Source: Onstottus_A sp036505875 (GTDB lineage Bacteria > Acidobacteriota > Blastocatellia > UBA7656). From it: a DNA stretch of 17,772 nt. The DNA lies in contig DASXSR010000369.1 of NCBI GenBank assembly GCA_036505875.1, forward strand, positions 1-17,772. The letters are read 5' to 3'. Positions 5,366-13,975 of the stretch are shown piece after piece; the first letter of the stretch is position 1; every line of letters begins with the position of its first letter. Made by a program: the position numbers and the translations under genes. The notes under the pieces were generated by a model. That model ran no database searches. It was given only the letters and a program-made list of their open reading frames with translations, and was not told the origin of the DNA.

Positions 5366-8089
5366 TCACGGTTCTAAGCCTATGCGCCGCACGAGGTCTG
5401 CAAACCTTGCGTCTGGGCGAAGGCTGTCGAATTTCGGCTCGACTTTGAGCCATATAAGCCAGCTGGAACGCTGCTCGTAAGCCCTTTCTAGTTCTTCAAA
5501 GGCTCGATCTCGCTCTCCCAGCGCGGTATAGATTTCGGCTAAGAAATACGGGTCCACGTACGTTCGTTTTGATGATTCCTTCAGCTCGTTAACGATTTTC
5601 TGCGCATCGGTTCTTTTTCCTGAGACTGCGTAAACGTGACCAAGCACGGCTAAAAGGATTGGCCTGTCATCTAGTTGCCTGGCCGTCAGTAGTTCTGTGA
5701 TCGCTTGTTGATACTTTTGCTCTTGCGTATAAGGCTCTGAAATCGCCCAGTGCGCACGGGCAAAGGTCGGGTCCATATCAAGCGATTTTCGGTGTTGCAC
5801 GATTGCCTGATCGTATTGCCGCGCGTGGTAGAGAATCCATCCGGCGTTCACGTTCACAATGAGCGCCAGCGGGTCAAGCTCCTGGGCCCGTTTTATCTCG
5901 CGTAGTGCTTCATCCATCCGCCCCATCGCTGCAAGCTCGAGGGCATACCATTGATGAGCCGTAACATAGTTTGGGTTCAGCTCGAGGGCCTTCTTGAATT
6001 CATCCTCGGCGCCTAGCCAGTTCCAATCATACCAATACCTGAGAAATGCTAACGATGTGTGGGCTTCGGCGAGACCTTCATCTATTTCCAGCGCCCTCGT
6101 TGCTGCCGCCCTTGCTTTCGGGAAAGACTCCTTCGGAGAGGATATACCGTAGGAACTGAGCACATTGTAGCAGTCGGCCAGCCCGGCGTACGCCAGAGCA
6201 TACGAGGGGTCTTTTTCTATCGCTTGCTCAAACAGCTCGACGGCTTTCTTATATCCTTCTGCGGCCCGCTTGTTCCAGTAGTATAGGCCCTTCAGATAAA
6301 GTTGATAGGCCTCAGTGTTCTCAGTGTATCGCTTGGTCAGTTGCTTCTTTTCTTCACCTGTAAGCCTTACTCGGAGCTTCTCCGAGATTTCTTTCGCTAT
6401 CTCTTCCTGCACAGTAAAGATGTCCGAGAGCTTACGGTTGTACTGCTGACCCCAAAGCAGTCTATTGTCGCGCGCGTCTACAAGCTCGGCGCTCACCGAT
6501 AAGTTGTCGCCGCGCTGGTTCACTCTGCCAGTCATAACTGCTCTCACACCCAACTCGCGACCCACAGCCTGGGGGTCTGTGTCCTTTCCCTTGTAGCGGA
6601 AGACCGAGCTGCGGGACATCACCTTAAGACTGGGCAGTTGGGAAAGGCTGTAGATGATACTCTCGGTCATACCATCCGAGAGGTAATCGGTGTTTGGATC
6701 GGCGCCGGCATTGGTGAACGGCAACACGGCGACAGAATCTATCGCCTTCCCTCCCCCCACGAAGGTGGCGTACACCATTCCTGCGATAACAATAACAAGT
6801 ATCGCCAGGACGGCAGCAACGCTCGTTCTGTGACGTTTGATCTCGCTGACGAGGTATTCGGCGCTCGATTTGGTATGCGCAGGCGCTACATCTCGGGTTT
6901 GAATTGCCAGGCCATCTTCAGTTCCTGCTATTGCCTTCCCACCGCTTGTTGCGGCCACTACTTTGCGGCTCGAAGCCGGCAACTGGGAACACTCGAGTTT
7001 AGCCTCAAACTCCAGTTCCTCCTTCAGGCTCTTCAGGTCAACCAGCATGTCCTTGCTTGTTTGATAGCGCTCTTCAATATCTTTGCGTAGCGCCTTGGTT
7101 ACGATGCGCTGTAATTCCTTTGGCGCTTCTGGCAGATAACGCACTAAGGGCGGCGGTTCCTTGTCGAGTATTGAGACGATTACGTCGCTAGCGGTATTGC
7201 CCTCGAACGGCGAGCGACCGGCAACCATTTCGTAGATCACTCCGCCAAGGCTGAATATGTCGGTTCGCAAATCAACTTTGAGTCCGCGCGCTTGCTCGGG
7301 TGACATATACTGAATCGTACCCATCAGTGTTCCCGGCGCAGTACTGGTTCTGACGCTCGTCGGCGCCCCGGTATCAATCGTGGGCGATTCCCGCTCAGTC
7401 AGTTTGGCCAGCCCAAAGTCCAATACCTTCACGATGCCATCGGGCCTCAGCATTATATTGTCCGGCTTAATGTCTCGATGCACTATTCCTGCCTGATGCG
7501 CTGCCTGAAGCGCGCTTGCCGTCTGACAGGCGATATCTAGCACCGACCGCAGTTCGATGCGCGCATGCGCCAACAGATGGCTCAGCGTTTGTCCCTCGAT
7601 GTATTCGGTGGCTATGTAATGAGCATCTTCTACCTGGCCGATGTCAAATATGATGATGATGTTCGGGTGGTTCAGCGCTGACGCGGCGCGCGCTTCCTGC
7701 TCGAATCGCCGCACCCGATCTGAACTCTTGGTGAATTCCTTTGGCAAGAGCTTCAGCGCGACCTTGCGACCGAGTCTGCTGTCCCGCGCAAGATAAACCT
7801 CCCCCATCCCGCCAGTGCCTAACAGCGAAAGAACCTGATAGGGGCCGATCCTTTGGCCCGCTGCTGAGACTGCTTGCTCGTCGGCGAGCATTTCAGCGGC
7901 CGCTTCCAGGGCGGGTGATTCGATGAAGTTTTCGGCGCGAGTCTTATAGGCTAATAGTGATTCGACTTCCCGGCATAACGCCTCGTCACCGGCGCAGGCC
8001 GATTCGAGAAAAAAGGCACGGTCATCTGGCTCGCGCTCAAGCGCGGCTTGATACAATCGCTCAATCTCTTTCCATCGTTCAGGGGTCAT
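5366..8089 (-). CDS. Membrane Ser/Thr protein kinase with TolB-like and TPR sensor region
   Basis: This is a 907-residue PknB-type kinase. The N-terminal acidobacterial leader (MTPERWKEIERLYQAALERE) precedes a complete kinase domain, about 84-355. It has the glycine loop GTGGMGEVY (91-99), lysine 113 in VALKLL, HRDIKPDN (204-211, catalytic Asp206), DFG (224-226) and SPE (263-265), so it should be active. One membrane helix is at about 423-444. The C-terminal part is a TolB/FlgO-like domain (SVAVLPFTNAG, about 452-578) followed by TPR repeats to the end, probably a protein-interaction or sensing region. Its ATG overlaps the stop of the preceding kinase gene by four bases (ATGA), implying translational coupling in the ECF-kinase-kinase operon. 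The sensory half is strikingly like that of the regulator at 1089-3011. Substrates are unknown. Confidence 0.93.
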   Translation of the reverse strand: MTPERWKEIERLYQAALEREPDDRAFFLESACAGDEALCREVESLLAYKTRAENFIESPALEAAAEMLADEQAVSAAGQRIGPYQVLSLLGTGGMGEVYLARDSRLGRKVALKLLPKEFTKSSDRVRRFEQEARAASALNHPNIIIIFDIGQVEDAHYIATEYIEGQTLSHLLAHARIELRSVLDIACQTASALQAAHQAGIVHRDIKPDNIMLRPDGIVKVLDFGLAKLTERESPTIDTGAPTSVRTSTAPGTLMGTIQYMSPEQARGLKVDLRTDIFSLGGVIYEMVAGRSPFEGNTASDVIVSILDKEPPPLVRYLPEAPKELQRIVTKALRKDIEERYQTSKDMLVDLKSLKEELEFEAKLECSQLPASSRKVVAATSGGKAIAGTEDGLAIQTRDVAPAHTKSSAEYLVSEIKRHRTSVAAVLAILVIVIAGMVYATFVGGGKAIDSVAVLPFTNAGADPNTDYLSDGMTESIIYSLSQLPSLKVMSRSSVFRYKGKDTDPQAVGRELGVRAVMTGRVNQRGDNLSVSAELVDARDNRLLWGQQYNRKLSDIFTVQEEIAKEISEKLRVRLTGEEKKQLTKRYTENTEAYQLYLKGLYYWNKRAAEGYKKAVELFEQAIEKDPSYALAYAGLADCYNVLSSYGISSPKESFPKARAAATRALEIDEGLAEAHTSLAFLRYWYDWNWLGAEDEFKKALELNPNYVTAHQWYALELAAMGRMDEALREIKRAQELDPLALIVNVNAGWILYHARQYDQAIVQHRKSLDMDPTFARAHWAISEPYTQEQKYQQAITELLTARQLDDRPILLAVLGHVYAVSGKRTDAQKIVNELKESSKRTYVDPYFLAEIYTALGERDRAFEELERAYEQRSSWLIWLKVEPKFDSLRPDARFADLVRRIGLEP

Positions 8090-11052
8090 TCTTTATTCAG
8101 ATTGAGCAGCCAGATGTCAGCTTCAGCTGCTACGAAAGTGAAATAGATCATCCGGTTATCACCAGAGAGTCCCGGACTACCTATGTCCACATCTTCGTCG
8201 GTGACTGATAAGACTGGCTGGTACTTCCTTGTCGCGGTGTCAAACAAAAGGACCTTCCCTTGATTGACAAAGAGTATCCGCCGACCGTCTTTGAGCCACA
8301 AAGGAAAATCTCCGAAATCCGTGAGCCAGTCATACCGCTTCGACCCCAGATCATAAATGCCGATGCCTGAGTGAATGCCGCGAAGCAAGTGGCGTATCCC
8401 AACGAGGCGCTTGCCGTCAGGAGACCATGACCACGCTTCAAAAGAGAGGTTCGGATCGCCCAGTGGAACTAAGTATTCAGGAGTCTGCTCACCCCATGCT
8501 TTGTCCGGCTGAAAGATGACACAGTCGTTTTTCGGATTGTGAATCGAGTAAGCGATCCTGGTTCCGTCTGGAGACCAGGGAGAGTAGTGACCGCCATGGC
8601 TTTGCGTAAGCTGCCGCAGTCCGCTGCCATCGCGGTTAATAGCCCAAATTTCGTAATCGCCTGTGCGACGCGAGCTGAATGCGATGCGTTTCCCGTCTGG
8701 AGACCAACGCGGCCATGCGTACCTATTATTGTCGTCCGTGAGGTCTCGCAGATCGCTTCCGTCCGTGCGCATTATGAAGATGTGGCGTTGGTTTCCCGTC
8801 GAGTAACAAGTTAGCCATTCGCCGTCCGGTGATGGGTCGGGAAACCATAGCTGCATCGAGCCTCGGGTAATCGCAACCGGCTCACCTGCAGTTTTTCCCG
8901 TAGATGGATCGAATGCGACTTTTCTGATATTCCTTATTTGCTCCTGCGCAACGTAGGCGAGCCGCCCATCACGCGAAAAGCTGAGATGCTGGGCCGAGGT
9001 CGCTGCGCCGATTGTGGTAACCGCTTCGGGTTGCCCCAAAACTGCACCTGACTTTTCATCGATGGGCACACGCCAGATGTTCATGCTGCCCCCGCGGTTA
9101 CTAGAGAAGTATAGGGACTTGCCCTCAGGTGACCACACCGGATTCCAATTTATCGCCGTGCCGCTGGTGACCCGAACAGCCTCGCCTCCATCGGCAGGTA
9201 TGGTCCAGATGTCTTCCCCTTGTCCGCTTACCTTGGGACGGGTCCAGTAAGCGATTCGGTATCCGTGAGGAGACCAGTGGGGTTCGAGTGCATCGCCCTC
9301 GGTGATCAAGCGCTTATCGCCGCTGTCAATAGTTACTATCCAGAGCTGACTATTAGTTGGTCGGGTTAAAGGCTGTGTGATGCTTTCGGTGGCGAAGAGA
9401 ATCTTCTCACCGTCCGGCGACCAGGCCGGGTTATAGCCAGTGTCCGAGACACGCCTGACCGACTCGCCCGTGGCGCCCATCACATAAATACCCCCGCCTT
9501 CTCGCTCGGAGCGAAAAGCGATACGCTCTCCGTCGGGAGAAAAGGCAGGCTGTGTGTCATCGGCTGAAGAATCCTTAGTCAGATTGATCGGGTTGCGCCC
9601 GCCCACTCTCTGCAGGTAGATGTCCCAATTGCCCGAAGCGCGGCTGGCATAAACGAGCGACTTGCCATCAGGCGAAAGACTGGGGAAGTATTCCGGCCCC
9701 GACTGATCGGTGAGTTGTGTGAAGGTAGCGTTTTTTAGCGGCGTTGGAGCTTCCTTAGTTTGCCCTCCGGGCCGCGGCAGCAGAAACCACAACGCCGCCA
9801 ATACTGCTATGGCCCCTACACCCAAAGCCACTTTCACAATCCATCTGTTCCACCCAGATCGATAACGTGCGGTGCGGGCAGGCAAGCTGGCCGCAGTCTC
9901 TTGAGCATTATTAAGCGATGATCGTCTGCCGCTCGACTCTCGCGCTTTCGAACGCTCAAGTTCTGCCTCGAACTCCAACTGGCGCTTCAGGCTCCGCAGA
10001 TCGACAAGCATGTCTTTGATTGTCTGATAGCGTTCGTCACGGTCTTTGCGCAGCGCTTTCATCACGATGCGCTCCAGCTCCGGTGGCGCGTCCGGCAAGT
10101 GGAGCGCAATCGGCGGCGGCTCCTTGTCCAAGACCGAGACAAGCACGTCGCTGGTAGTTTCACCTACAAACGGCGGGCGCCCCGTGACCATCTCGTACAA
10201 CACAATGCCGAGGCTGAAGACGTCTGTTCGTGCATCGACCTTCATCCCCCGAGCTTGTTCGGGAGACATATATCGGGCCGTGCCCATCACCAATCCGGTC
10301 TCGGTCTTAACGTCGATGCTTGTGGAGGCTTCTGCATCAGTCAAGCGTGGCCGCTGTTCAATGAGCTTCGCCAGACCGAAGTCAAGCACTTTGACCACAC
10401 CATCCGGTCGCAGCATTATGTTGTCAGGCTTTATGTCTCGGTGCACAATCCCCACAGCGTGCGCCGCTGACAGCGCGCTTGCCACCTGGACAGCGATGTC
10501 CAGCGCTACTTCGAGCTTTACTGCAACCTCAGCTATCTTTCGGCGCAGGGTGTGGCCTTCGATGAACTCGGTGACGATAAAATGGCTGTCGCCTATTTGC
10601 CCGATTTCGTGAATGGTGAGAATATTCGGATGGTTCAGCGCAGAAGCGGCGCGCGCCTCCTGCTCAAAGCGGCGCACGCGATTTAAATCCTCAGTGAATT
10701 CCTTTGGCAAAAGTTTCAGCGCGATCTTGCGACCAAGCGTGGTATCTTCAGCAAGGTAGACTTCTCCCATGCCACCCGCGCCAAGCAGCGACCATATCTT
10801 GTAATGGCTGAACGCTCGCCCCACTAACAAGCTGGATTCATCGTCGGTAATTGCTTTGGCAGCCACCTCCAGGGCAGGCAATTCGATGAAGTTCTCGGCG
10901 CGGTCCTGGTAGGCGAGCAGAGATTCCACGTCTCGACGCAGGTCCTCATCGCCGGCGCAAGCTTTGTTTAAGAAGTCTGCGCGCTGGCTCGCTTCTCGCT
11001 CAAGCGCGGCGTGGTAGAGTTTCTCTACTTGTTGCCATCGTTCAGTCTTCAT
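8086..11052 (-). CDS. Membrane Ser/Thr protein kinase with PD40/TolB-type beta-propeller
   Basis: This 988-residue protein has a kinase domain at about 84-355: glycine loop GAGGMGEVY (91-99), Lys113, HRDIKPDN (204-211), DFG (224-226) and SPE (263-265), all catalytic residues intact. A membrane helix lies at about 405-425 (IVKVALGVGAIAVLAALWFLL). The remaining 560 residues hold about ten PD40-type repeats marked by (W/F)SPDGxxI, for example LSPDGKSLVYAS, FSPDGERIAF, WSPDGEKILF and WSPDGTRIAYS. These are typical of TolB-like beta-propellers placed outside the membrane in acidobacterial kinases. The first 60 residues are nearly the same as in the downstream kinase, suggesting duplication with swapped sensor regions. 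The start ATG lies inside the end of the ECF sigma gene (11-base overlap). Ligand and substrates are unknown. Confidence 0.94.
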   Translation of the reverse strand: MKTERWQQVEKLYHAALEREASQRADFLNKACAGDEDLRRDVESLLAYQDRAENFIELPALEVAAKAITDDESSLLVGRAFSHYKIWSLLGAGGMGEVYLAEDTTLGRKIALKLLPKEFTEDLNRVRRFEQEARAASALNHPNILTIHEIGQIGDSHFIVTEFIEGHTLRRKIAEVAVKLEVALDIAVQVASALSAAHAVGIVHRDIKPDNIMLRPDGVVKVLDFGLAKLIEQRPRLTDAEASTSIDVKTETGLVMGTARYMSPEQARGMKVDARTDVFSLGIVLYEMVTGRPPFVGETTSDVLVSVLDKEPPPIALHLPDAPPELERIVMKALRKDRDERYQTIKDMLVDLRSLKRQLEFEAELERSKARESSGRRSSLNNAQETAASLPARTARYRSGWNRWIVKVALGVGAIAVLAALWFLLPRPGGQTKEAPTPLKNATFTQLTDQSGPEYFPSLSPDGKSLVYASRASGNWDIYLQRVGGRNPINLTKDSSADDTQPAFSPDGERIAFRSEREGGGIYVMGATGESVRRVSDTGYNPAWSPDGEKILFATESITQPLTRPTNSQLWIVTIDSGDKRLITEGDALEPHWSPHGYRIAYWTRPKVSGQGEDIWTIPADGGEAVRVTSGTAINWNPVWSPEGKSLYFSSNRGGSMNIWRVPIDEKSGAVLGQPEAVTTIGAATSAQHLSFSRDGRLAYVAQEQIRNIRKVAFDPSTGKTAGEPVAITRGSMQLWFPDPSPDGEWLTCYSTGNQRHIFIMRTDGSDLRDLTDDNNRYAWPRWSPDGKRIAFSSRRTGDYEIWAINRDGSGLRQLTQSHGGHYSPWSPDGTRIAYSIHNPKNDCVIFQPDKAWGEQTPEYLVPLGDPNLSFEAWSWSPDGKRLVGIRHLLRGIHSGIGIYDLGSKRYDWLTDFGDFPLWLKDGRRILFVNQGKVLLFDTATRKYQPVLSVTDEDVDIGSPGLSGDNRMIYFTFVAAEADIWLLNLNKE

Positions 11053-11620
11053 CGTTCTTCCCGCTGCATAGCTCGCGGAGCAGCCATACCTTCGCCATCT
11101 TCCAGTCGCGCATCACCGTGTCGGGCGAAACTTTCAGCACATGCGCGGTGTCTTCCACGCTTAAACCTCCAAAGAATCTCAGCTCCACAACTTTACTCTT
11201 GCGCGGGTCTATCTCGGCTAGCGCGCCCAACGCATCGTCGAGCGCAACGAGGTCCGTATCCCGCTGATCGCCAATGTTAAGAGCTCGCTCAAACGATACC
11301 TGAAAAGCGCCGCCTCCTCGCTTTTGGTAGCGGCGAGAGCGTGCAAAATCAACTAGAATGCGCCTCATAACCTGCGCCGAGACTGCAAAGAAATGGGCGC
11401 GATTCTGCCAGCGCACTGTTTTCAAATCAACCAGTCGCAGATAAGCCTCGTTCACCAGCGCGGTGGTTTGCAAGGTATGCCCTGCGCGTTCCCGCCGCAT
11501 GTAGCGTCTAGCCAGTCGGTGCAATTCCTCGTATACCAGCGGAACGAGCCTTTCTAAAGCGGATTGGTCACCCTCGCTCCAAGCTACCAATAGTTGGGTT
11601 ACTTCGTTGGGCGAAGACAC
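11042..11620 (-). CDS. RNA polymerase ECF sigma factor (Sigma70_ECF type)
   Basis: The product is 192 residues from GTG 11620, chosen because AGAGG lies eight bases upstream and a TATAAT at 11657-11652 puts transcription start near 11645. This rules out the longest possible frame, which starts at 11698. An ATG at 11626 is in frame but too close to the AGAGG. Region 2 covers about 5-95 (TALVNEAYLRLVDL, HFFAVSAQVMRRILVDFAR). Region 4 covers about 125-185, with the helix-turn-helix LSVEDTAHVLKVSPDTVMRDW. The start (VTQLLVAWSEGDQSAL) is typical of kinase-associated ECF factors of Acidobacteria and Planctomycetes. No anti-sigma gene is present. The two overlapping downstream kinases are the obvious candidates for controlling it by phosphorylation, but this is inference. 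It is divergent from the SBP56/DsrE operon. Confidence 0.9.
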   Translation of the reverse strand: MSSPNEVTQLLVAWSEGDQSALERLVPLVYEELHRLARRYMRRERAGHTLQTTALVNEAYLRLVDLKTVRWQNRAHFFAVSAQVMRRILVDFARSRRYQKRGGGAFQVSFERALNIGDQRDTDLVALDDALGALAEIDPRKSKVVELRFFGGLSVEDTAHVLKVSPDTVMRDWKMAKVWLLRELCSGKNDED

Positions 11621-11651
11621 TTGCATTACCTCTTCACGCACAAGCGCGACG

Positions 11652-11657
11652 ATTATA
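11652..11657 (-). promoter_or_regulatory. Putative -10 box of the ECF-kinase operon
   Basis: On the minus strand the hexamer reads TATAAT, about 32 bases upstream of the GTG at 11620. The best -35 candidate about 17 bases further up (TTCCTT) is weak, so an activator or an alternative sigma factor may be used. It lies in the 156-base divergent region shared with the SBP56-like gene, in which no clear plus-strand promoter was found. Confidence 0.4.
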
Positions 11658-11776
11658 ACCCGATCACAACAGCAAAGGAATTCCATGGGGCCCTGCAAGT
11701 TTTTCGATTGAATTCTCGCTTATGTAGGTGAAGGCCAGAACATGCTGCCGAAATCTTTAACAAGGAGAACTACCCG

Positions 11777-13063
11777 ATGTTACGACTCGAACTTTATCGC
11801 GTTTTGTATTCCAAGTCGATGGCGTTGCTGATTGCGGGAGTGTTGCTCTCGGTCGGGGCGACAATCGGCTATTCCAGCTCTAAGAGATTTTCGCGAACCT
11901 CTGCGAATCCAACTGGCGCTGCCGAGAAATACCTCTTCGTGTGGGCGGGCGATCAGGCGCGCACCGCGCCGGACTTCCTTGCCGTAGTCAACTTCGACGA
12001 AAGCTCGCCAAACTACGGCAAGGTTATCACCACCCTTCCGCTTCCGGGGCCGGGAGCAACAGGTAACGAACCCCATCACGTCGGGCTTTCAAGCGACGGG
12101 CGAGTGCTTGCCTGTGGTGGATTGCTCAGCGTGCTCAAGGGTCAAAAGGAGATTTTCTTTTTCGATGTCTCCAATCCGATCGCGCCAAGCTTCATTTCAT
12201 CCGCTGATCCGCCGCTATCAGCGATCACCGACGAGTTTTACCCGCTACCCGAGGGCGGCTTTCTCGTCACTATGATGGGCGGCGCGAATGGCGCGCACCC
12301 GGGCAGAGTGGCTGAGTTCAACAAGGATCTAGACCTTGTGACCGAACATCCCAACGACCCGCCGCACGACGGGTTCAACCCTCACGGCATCTCTGTGCGT
12401 CCAGAGATCAACCTGATGGTCACCAGCGACTTCGTTTGCCCTTCGACCACTTTGCACGCAGTGCCCGGAGGGCTTGACCTTCGAGGCAGCCTTCGCGTAT
12501 GGCTGTTCAAGCAACGGAAGCTGCTCAGAACCATTCAAATTCCGGGCGCCGTCGGGACCATTGATGTGAAGCTGATTCCCGGCGACCCGCACCAGCAAGC
12601 CTACACCGCGGGCATGGCTGACGGTCACCTCTACCTGGTCAATACGAACACCGGGTCAGCCGAATCTGTCTTCGATTTTTCGACCATCGCGCCCGGCGGG
12701 TTCCCACAACTGATGCGAATGACCGAAGACGGAACAAGGTTATTCATCTCGATGAACGCGGCCGGGAAAGTAGTGATGTTTGACACCTCCAATCCCAAGC
12801 AGCCGAGAGTCCTCAAGGAGTTGGACCTGGGGACTGGCTCAGGCCCGCATTACATCGCGCTGACTGCTGATGAGAAGCGATTAGTCATCACCGATTACTT
12901 CTTGAACGAAGACGATTTTGGAAAAGTCCACGCCGAGGGCGACCACCGTGTTCATGTCGCGCGCGTCACGTCGAATGATCTGGCGCTCGACTCCAGATTC
13001 AATCTCGATTTCAATACGGCCTTCAGAGCGCCGGCGCGCCCTCACGGCGTCGCGTTCAAGTGA
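11777..13063 (+). CDS. SBP56-family protein (selenium-binding/methanethiol-oxidase-like), membrane-anchored or exported
   Basis: The product is 428 residues; AAGGAG precedes ATG 11777. A hydrophobic segment at about 15-31 (MALLIAGVLLSVGATIG) is a signal or membrane anchor, so the propeller should act outside the cytoplasm. The rest follows the SBP56 pattern: APDFLAVVNFDESSPNYGKVI near residues 64-84, NEPHHVG with the paired histidines 100-101, MRMTEDGTRLFISMN, then GPHYIALTADEKRLVITDY and a final RPHG. Bacterial members include copper-dependent methanethiol oxidase, which yields formaldehyde, hydrogen sulfide and hydrogen peroxide; the HH pair and later histidines match likely metal ligands. 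The cysteine that binds selenium in human SBP56 is not matched (VWAGD in that region). It heads an operon with three DsrE-family genes (gaps 43, 96 and 35 bases), which fits handling of released sulfide. The reaction here is not proven; LVIVD-like proteins are an alternative. Confidence 0.8.
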   Translation: MLRLELYRVLYSKSMALLIAGVLLSVGATIGYSSSKRFSRTSANPTGAAEKYLFVWAGDQARTAPDFLAVVNFDESSPNYGKVITTLPLPGPGATGNEPHHVGLSSDGRVLACGGLLSVLKGQKEIFFFDVSNPIAPSFISSADPPLSAITDEFYPLPEGGFLVTMMGGANGAHPGRVAEFNKDLDLVTEHPNDPPHDGFNPHGISVRPEINLMVTSDFVCPSTTLHAVPGGLDLRGSLRVWLFKQRKLLRTIQIPGAVGTIDVKLIPGDPHQQAYTAGMADGHLYLVNTNTGSAESVFDFSTIAPGGFPQLMRMTEDGTRLFISMNAAGKVVMFDTSNPKQPRVLKELDLGTGSGPHYIALTADEKRLVITDYFLNEDDFGKVHAEGDHRVHVARVTSNDLALDSRFNLDFNTAFRAPARPHGVAFK

Positions 13064-13106
13064 AACAAAGCTCTGACAAGCAACGAACTGAAAGGAATGC
13101 ACGACT

Positions 13107-13436
13107 ATGACTAGATATTTATTCATCGAATCCAGAGACCCGTTCGAATCCCGCGACGCGCAATTCATTGTGCAGACGGCATCTGCTTTGAAGCAGCGCG
13201 GCGACGACGTGACGGTATTTCTGGTGCAAAATGGAGTTCTTGCCGCTCGGAAGAATGCTCGAGTGTCTCACCTGCCTCAGTTGGCTGAAATAGGAGTTAA
13301 CCTGCTGGCGGACGACTTTTCGCTGCGCGAACGAGGTATCCGAGGCGAAGAGATTAACCGTGAAATTCGAGAATCCAGCATAGACAATCTAGTTGACATG
13401 TTGGTTCAAGATAATACAAAGGCAATCTGGCACTGA
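13107..13436 (+). CDS. DsrE-family protein 1, cysteine-free
   Basis: The product is 109 residues with AAGGAA nine bases before the ATG. It has the DsrE fold pattern: first strand RYLFIESRDPFES, helix FIVQTASALKQRGDDV, strand VTVFLVQNGVLAAR, then IGVNLLADDFSLRERGI near residues 62-78, where active DsrE/TusD proteins carry the sulfur-carrying cysteine. It contains no cysteine at all, so it cannot carry sulfur covalently and is probably a structural partner, like TusC or TusB in TusBCD. It ends naturally in IWH; continuing past its TGA gives no DsrE-like sequence, so it is not a second Sec case. It is the second gene of the SBP56 operon. Confidence 0.8.
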   Translation: MTRYLFIESRDPFESRDAQFIVQTASALKQRGDDVTVFLVQNGVLAARKNARVSHLPQLAEIGVNLLADDFSLRERGIRGEEINREIRESSIDNLVDMLVQDNTKAIWH

Positions 13437-13444
13437 GCGACGTC

Positions 13445-13464
13445 CGACAAACTTCGGTTTGTCG
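13445..13464. repeat. Hairpin repeat copy 1 (TTCG loop)
   Basis: A perfect 8-bp stem, CGACAAAC/GTTTGTCG, closes a TTCG tetraloop, nine bases after the stop of the first DsrE gene. No T-run follows, so it is not a classical intrinsic terminator. It shares its stem sequence with the copy 45 bases downstream. It may be a REP-like palindrome or an mRNA-stabilising hairpin. Confidence 0.7.
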
Positions 13465-13489
13465 ACGTTTCAGTCCACTTCAACCAAAC

Positions 13490-13513
13490 TCCGACAAACT
13501 GCGGTTTGTCGGA
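13490..13513. repeat. Hairpin repeat copy 2 (TGCG loop)
   Basis: A perfect 10-bp stem, TCCGACAAAC/GTTTGTCGGA, encloses TGCG and lies 19 bases before the start of the second DsrE gene. Except for one loop base and two distal stem pairs it is the same unit as copy 1, in the same orientation. No T-run follows. The pair fills most of the 96-base gap, the largest in an otherwise compact operon. Confidence 0.7.
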
Positions 13514-13532
13514 CATTTTCGAGGAGCTAATC

Positions 13533-13940
13533 ATGCCCAAGAAGACACTTACTCTCGCTTTGATGGATCCGCCGTACGAATCTGCGAACACGACGACGGC
13601 CTTTCGAATAATCTCTTCGGCTTTGAAGAAGGGAATTAACGTCAACGTGTTCGCGTACGAAGGCGCGGTGAGCCTTTCGATGAAGGATCAGGCTCCACAT
13701 GCCAACCCGGTCAAGGGGACGACGGTGGAAGAAGAAGATCATCCAACAACGAAGGCTTTCGTCAGTTCGCTGCTGGGTATTGGCAAGGAGGATCCGCTTT
13801 TGACATGGGTCAACTGCGGGTTATGTGTGGACGAGCGCGGGGCGGGCAACTGGGTTGAAGGCGCGAAGCGCGGTGGCCCGGCTGACTTTCTCAAGATGGC
13901 CCAGGAGTCAACCAACACACTGGTAATACCGACGAAGTAA
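13533..13940 (+). CDS. DsrE-family protein 2, with CGLC motif (TusD-like sulfur carrier candidate)
   Basis: The product is 135 residues from ATG 13533, with GAGGAG six bases upstream; a longer TTG-started frame from 13506 would run through the hairpin repeat and is rejected. The pattern is DsrE/TusD: LTLALMDPPYESANTTTAFR, KKGINVNVFAYEGAVSL, a helical insert with EEEDH, then WVNCGLCVDERG with cysteines 95 and 98. This CxxC sits where TusD/DsrE carry the persulfide-forming cysteine and where the selenoprotein at 4154 has U-G-G-C. It is the only member of the local trio with this motif, so it is the likely active subunit, passing sulfane sulfur between partners in the cytoplasm. The donor and acceptor are unknown. 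Confidence 0.85.
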   Translation: MPKKTLTLALMDPPYESANTTTAFRIISSALKKGINVNVFAYEGAVSLSMKDQAPHANPVKGTTVEEEDHPTTKAFVSSLLGIGKEDPLLTWVNCGLCVDERGAGNWVEGAKRGGPADFLKMAQESTNTLVIPTK

Positions 13941-13975
13941 CCCTGGGTAAGCTTCGCTTCCAGACTGGAGGAATC

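Noticed and set aside
10046..10612. Plus-strand frame of 188 codons inside the PD40 kinase gene
   Set aside because: It is antisense to the conserved kinase domain, with Ser/Thr/Pro-rich shadow composition.
11621..11698. Longer N-terminus for the ECF sigma factor (ATG at 11698)
   Set aside because: The extra residues are cysteine-rich and unlike the family, and they would span the TATAAT -10 box; the Shine-Dalgarno fits GTG 11620.
13434..13480. Second possible in-frame TGA readthrough, at the end of the first DsrE gene of the SBP56 operon
   Set aside because: The codons after the TGA run into the hairpin repeat and show no DsrE-like sequence; the protein already has a complete family length and ending.
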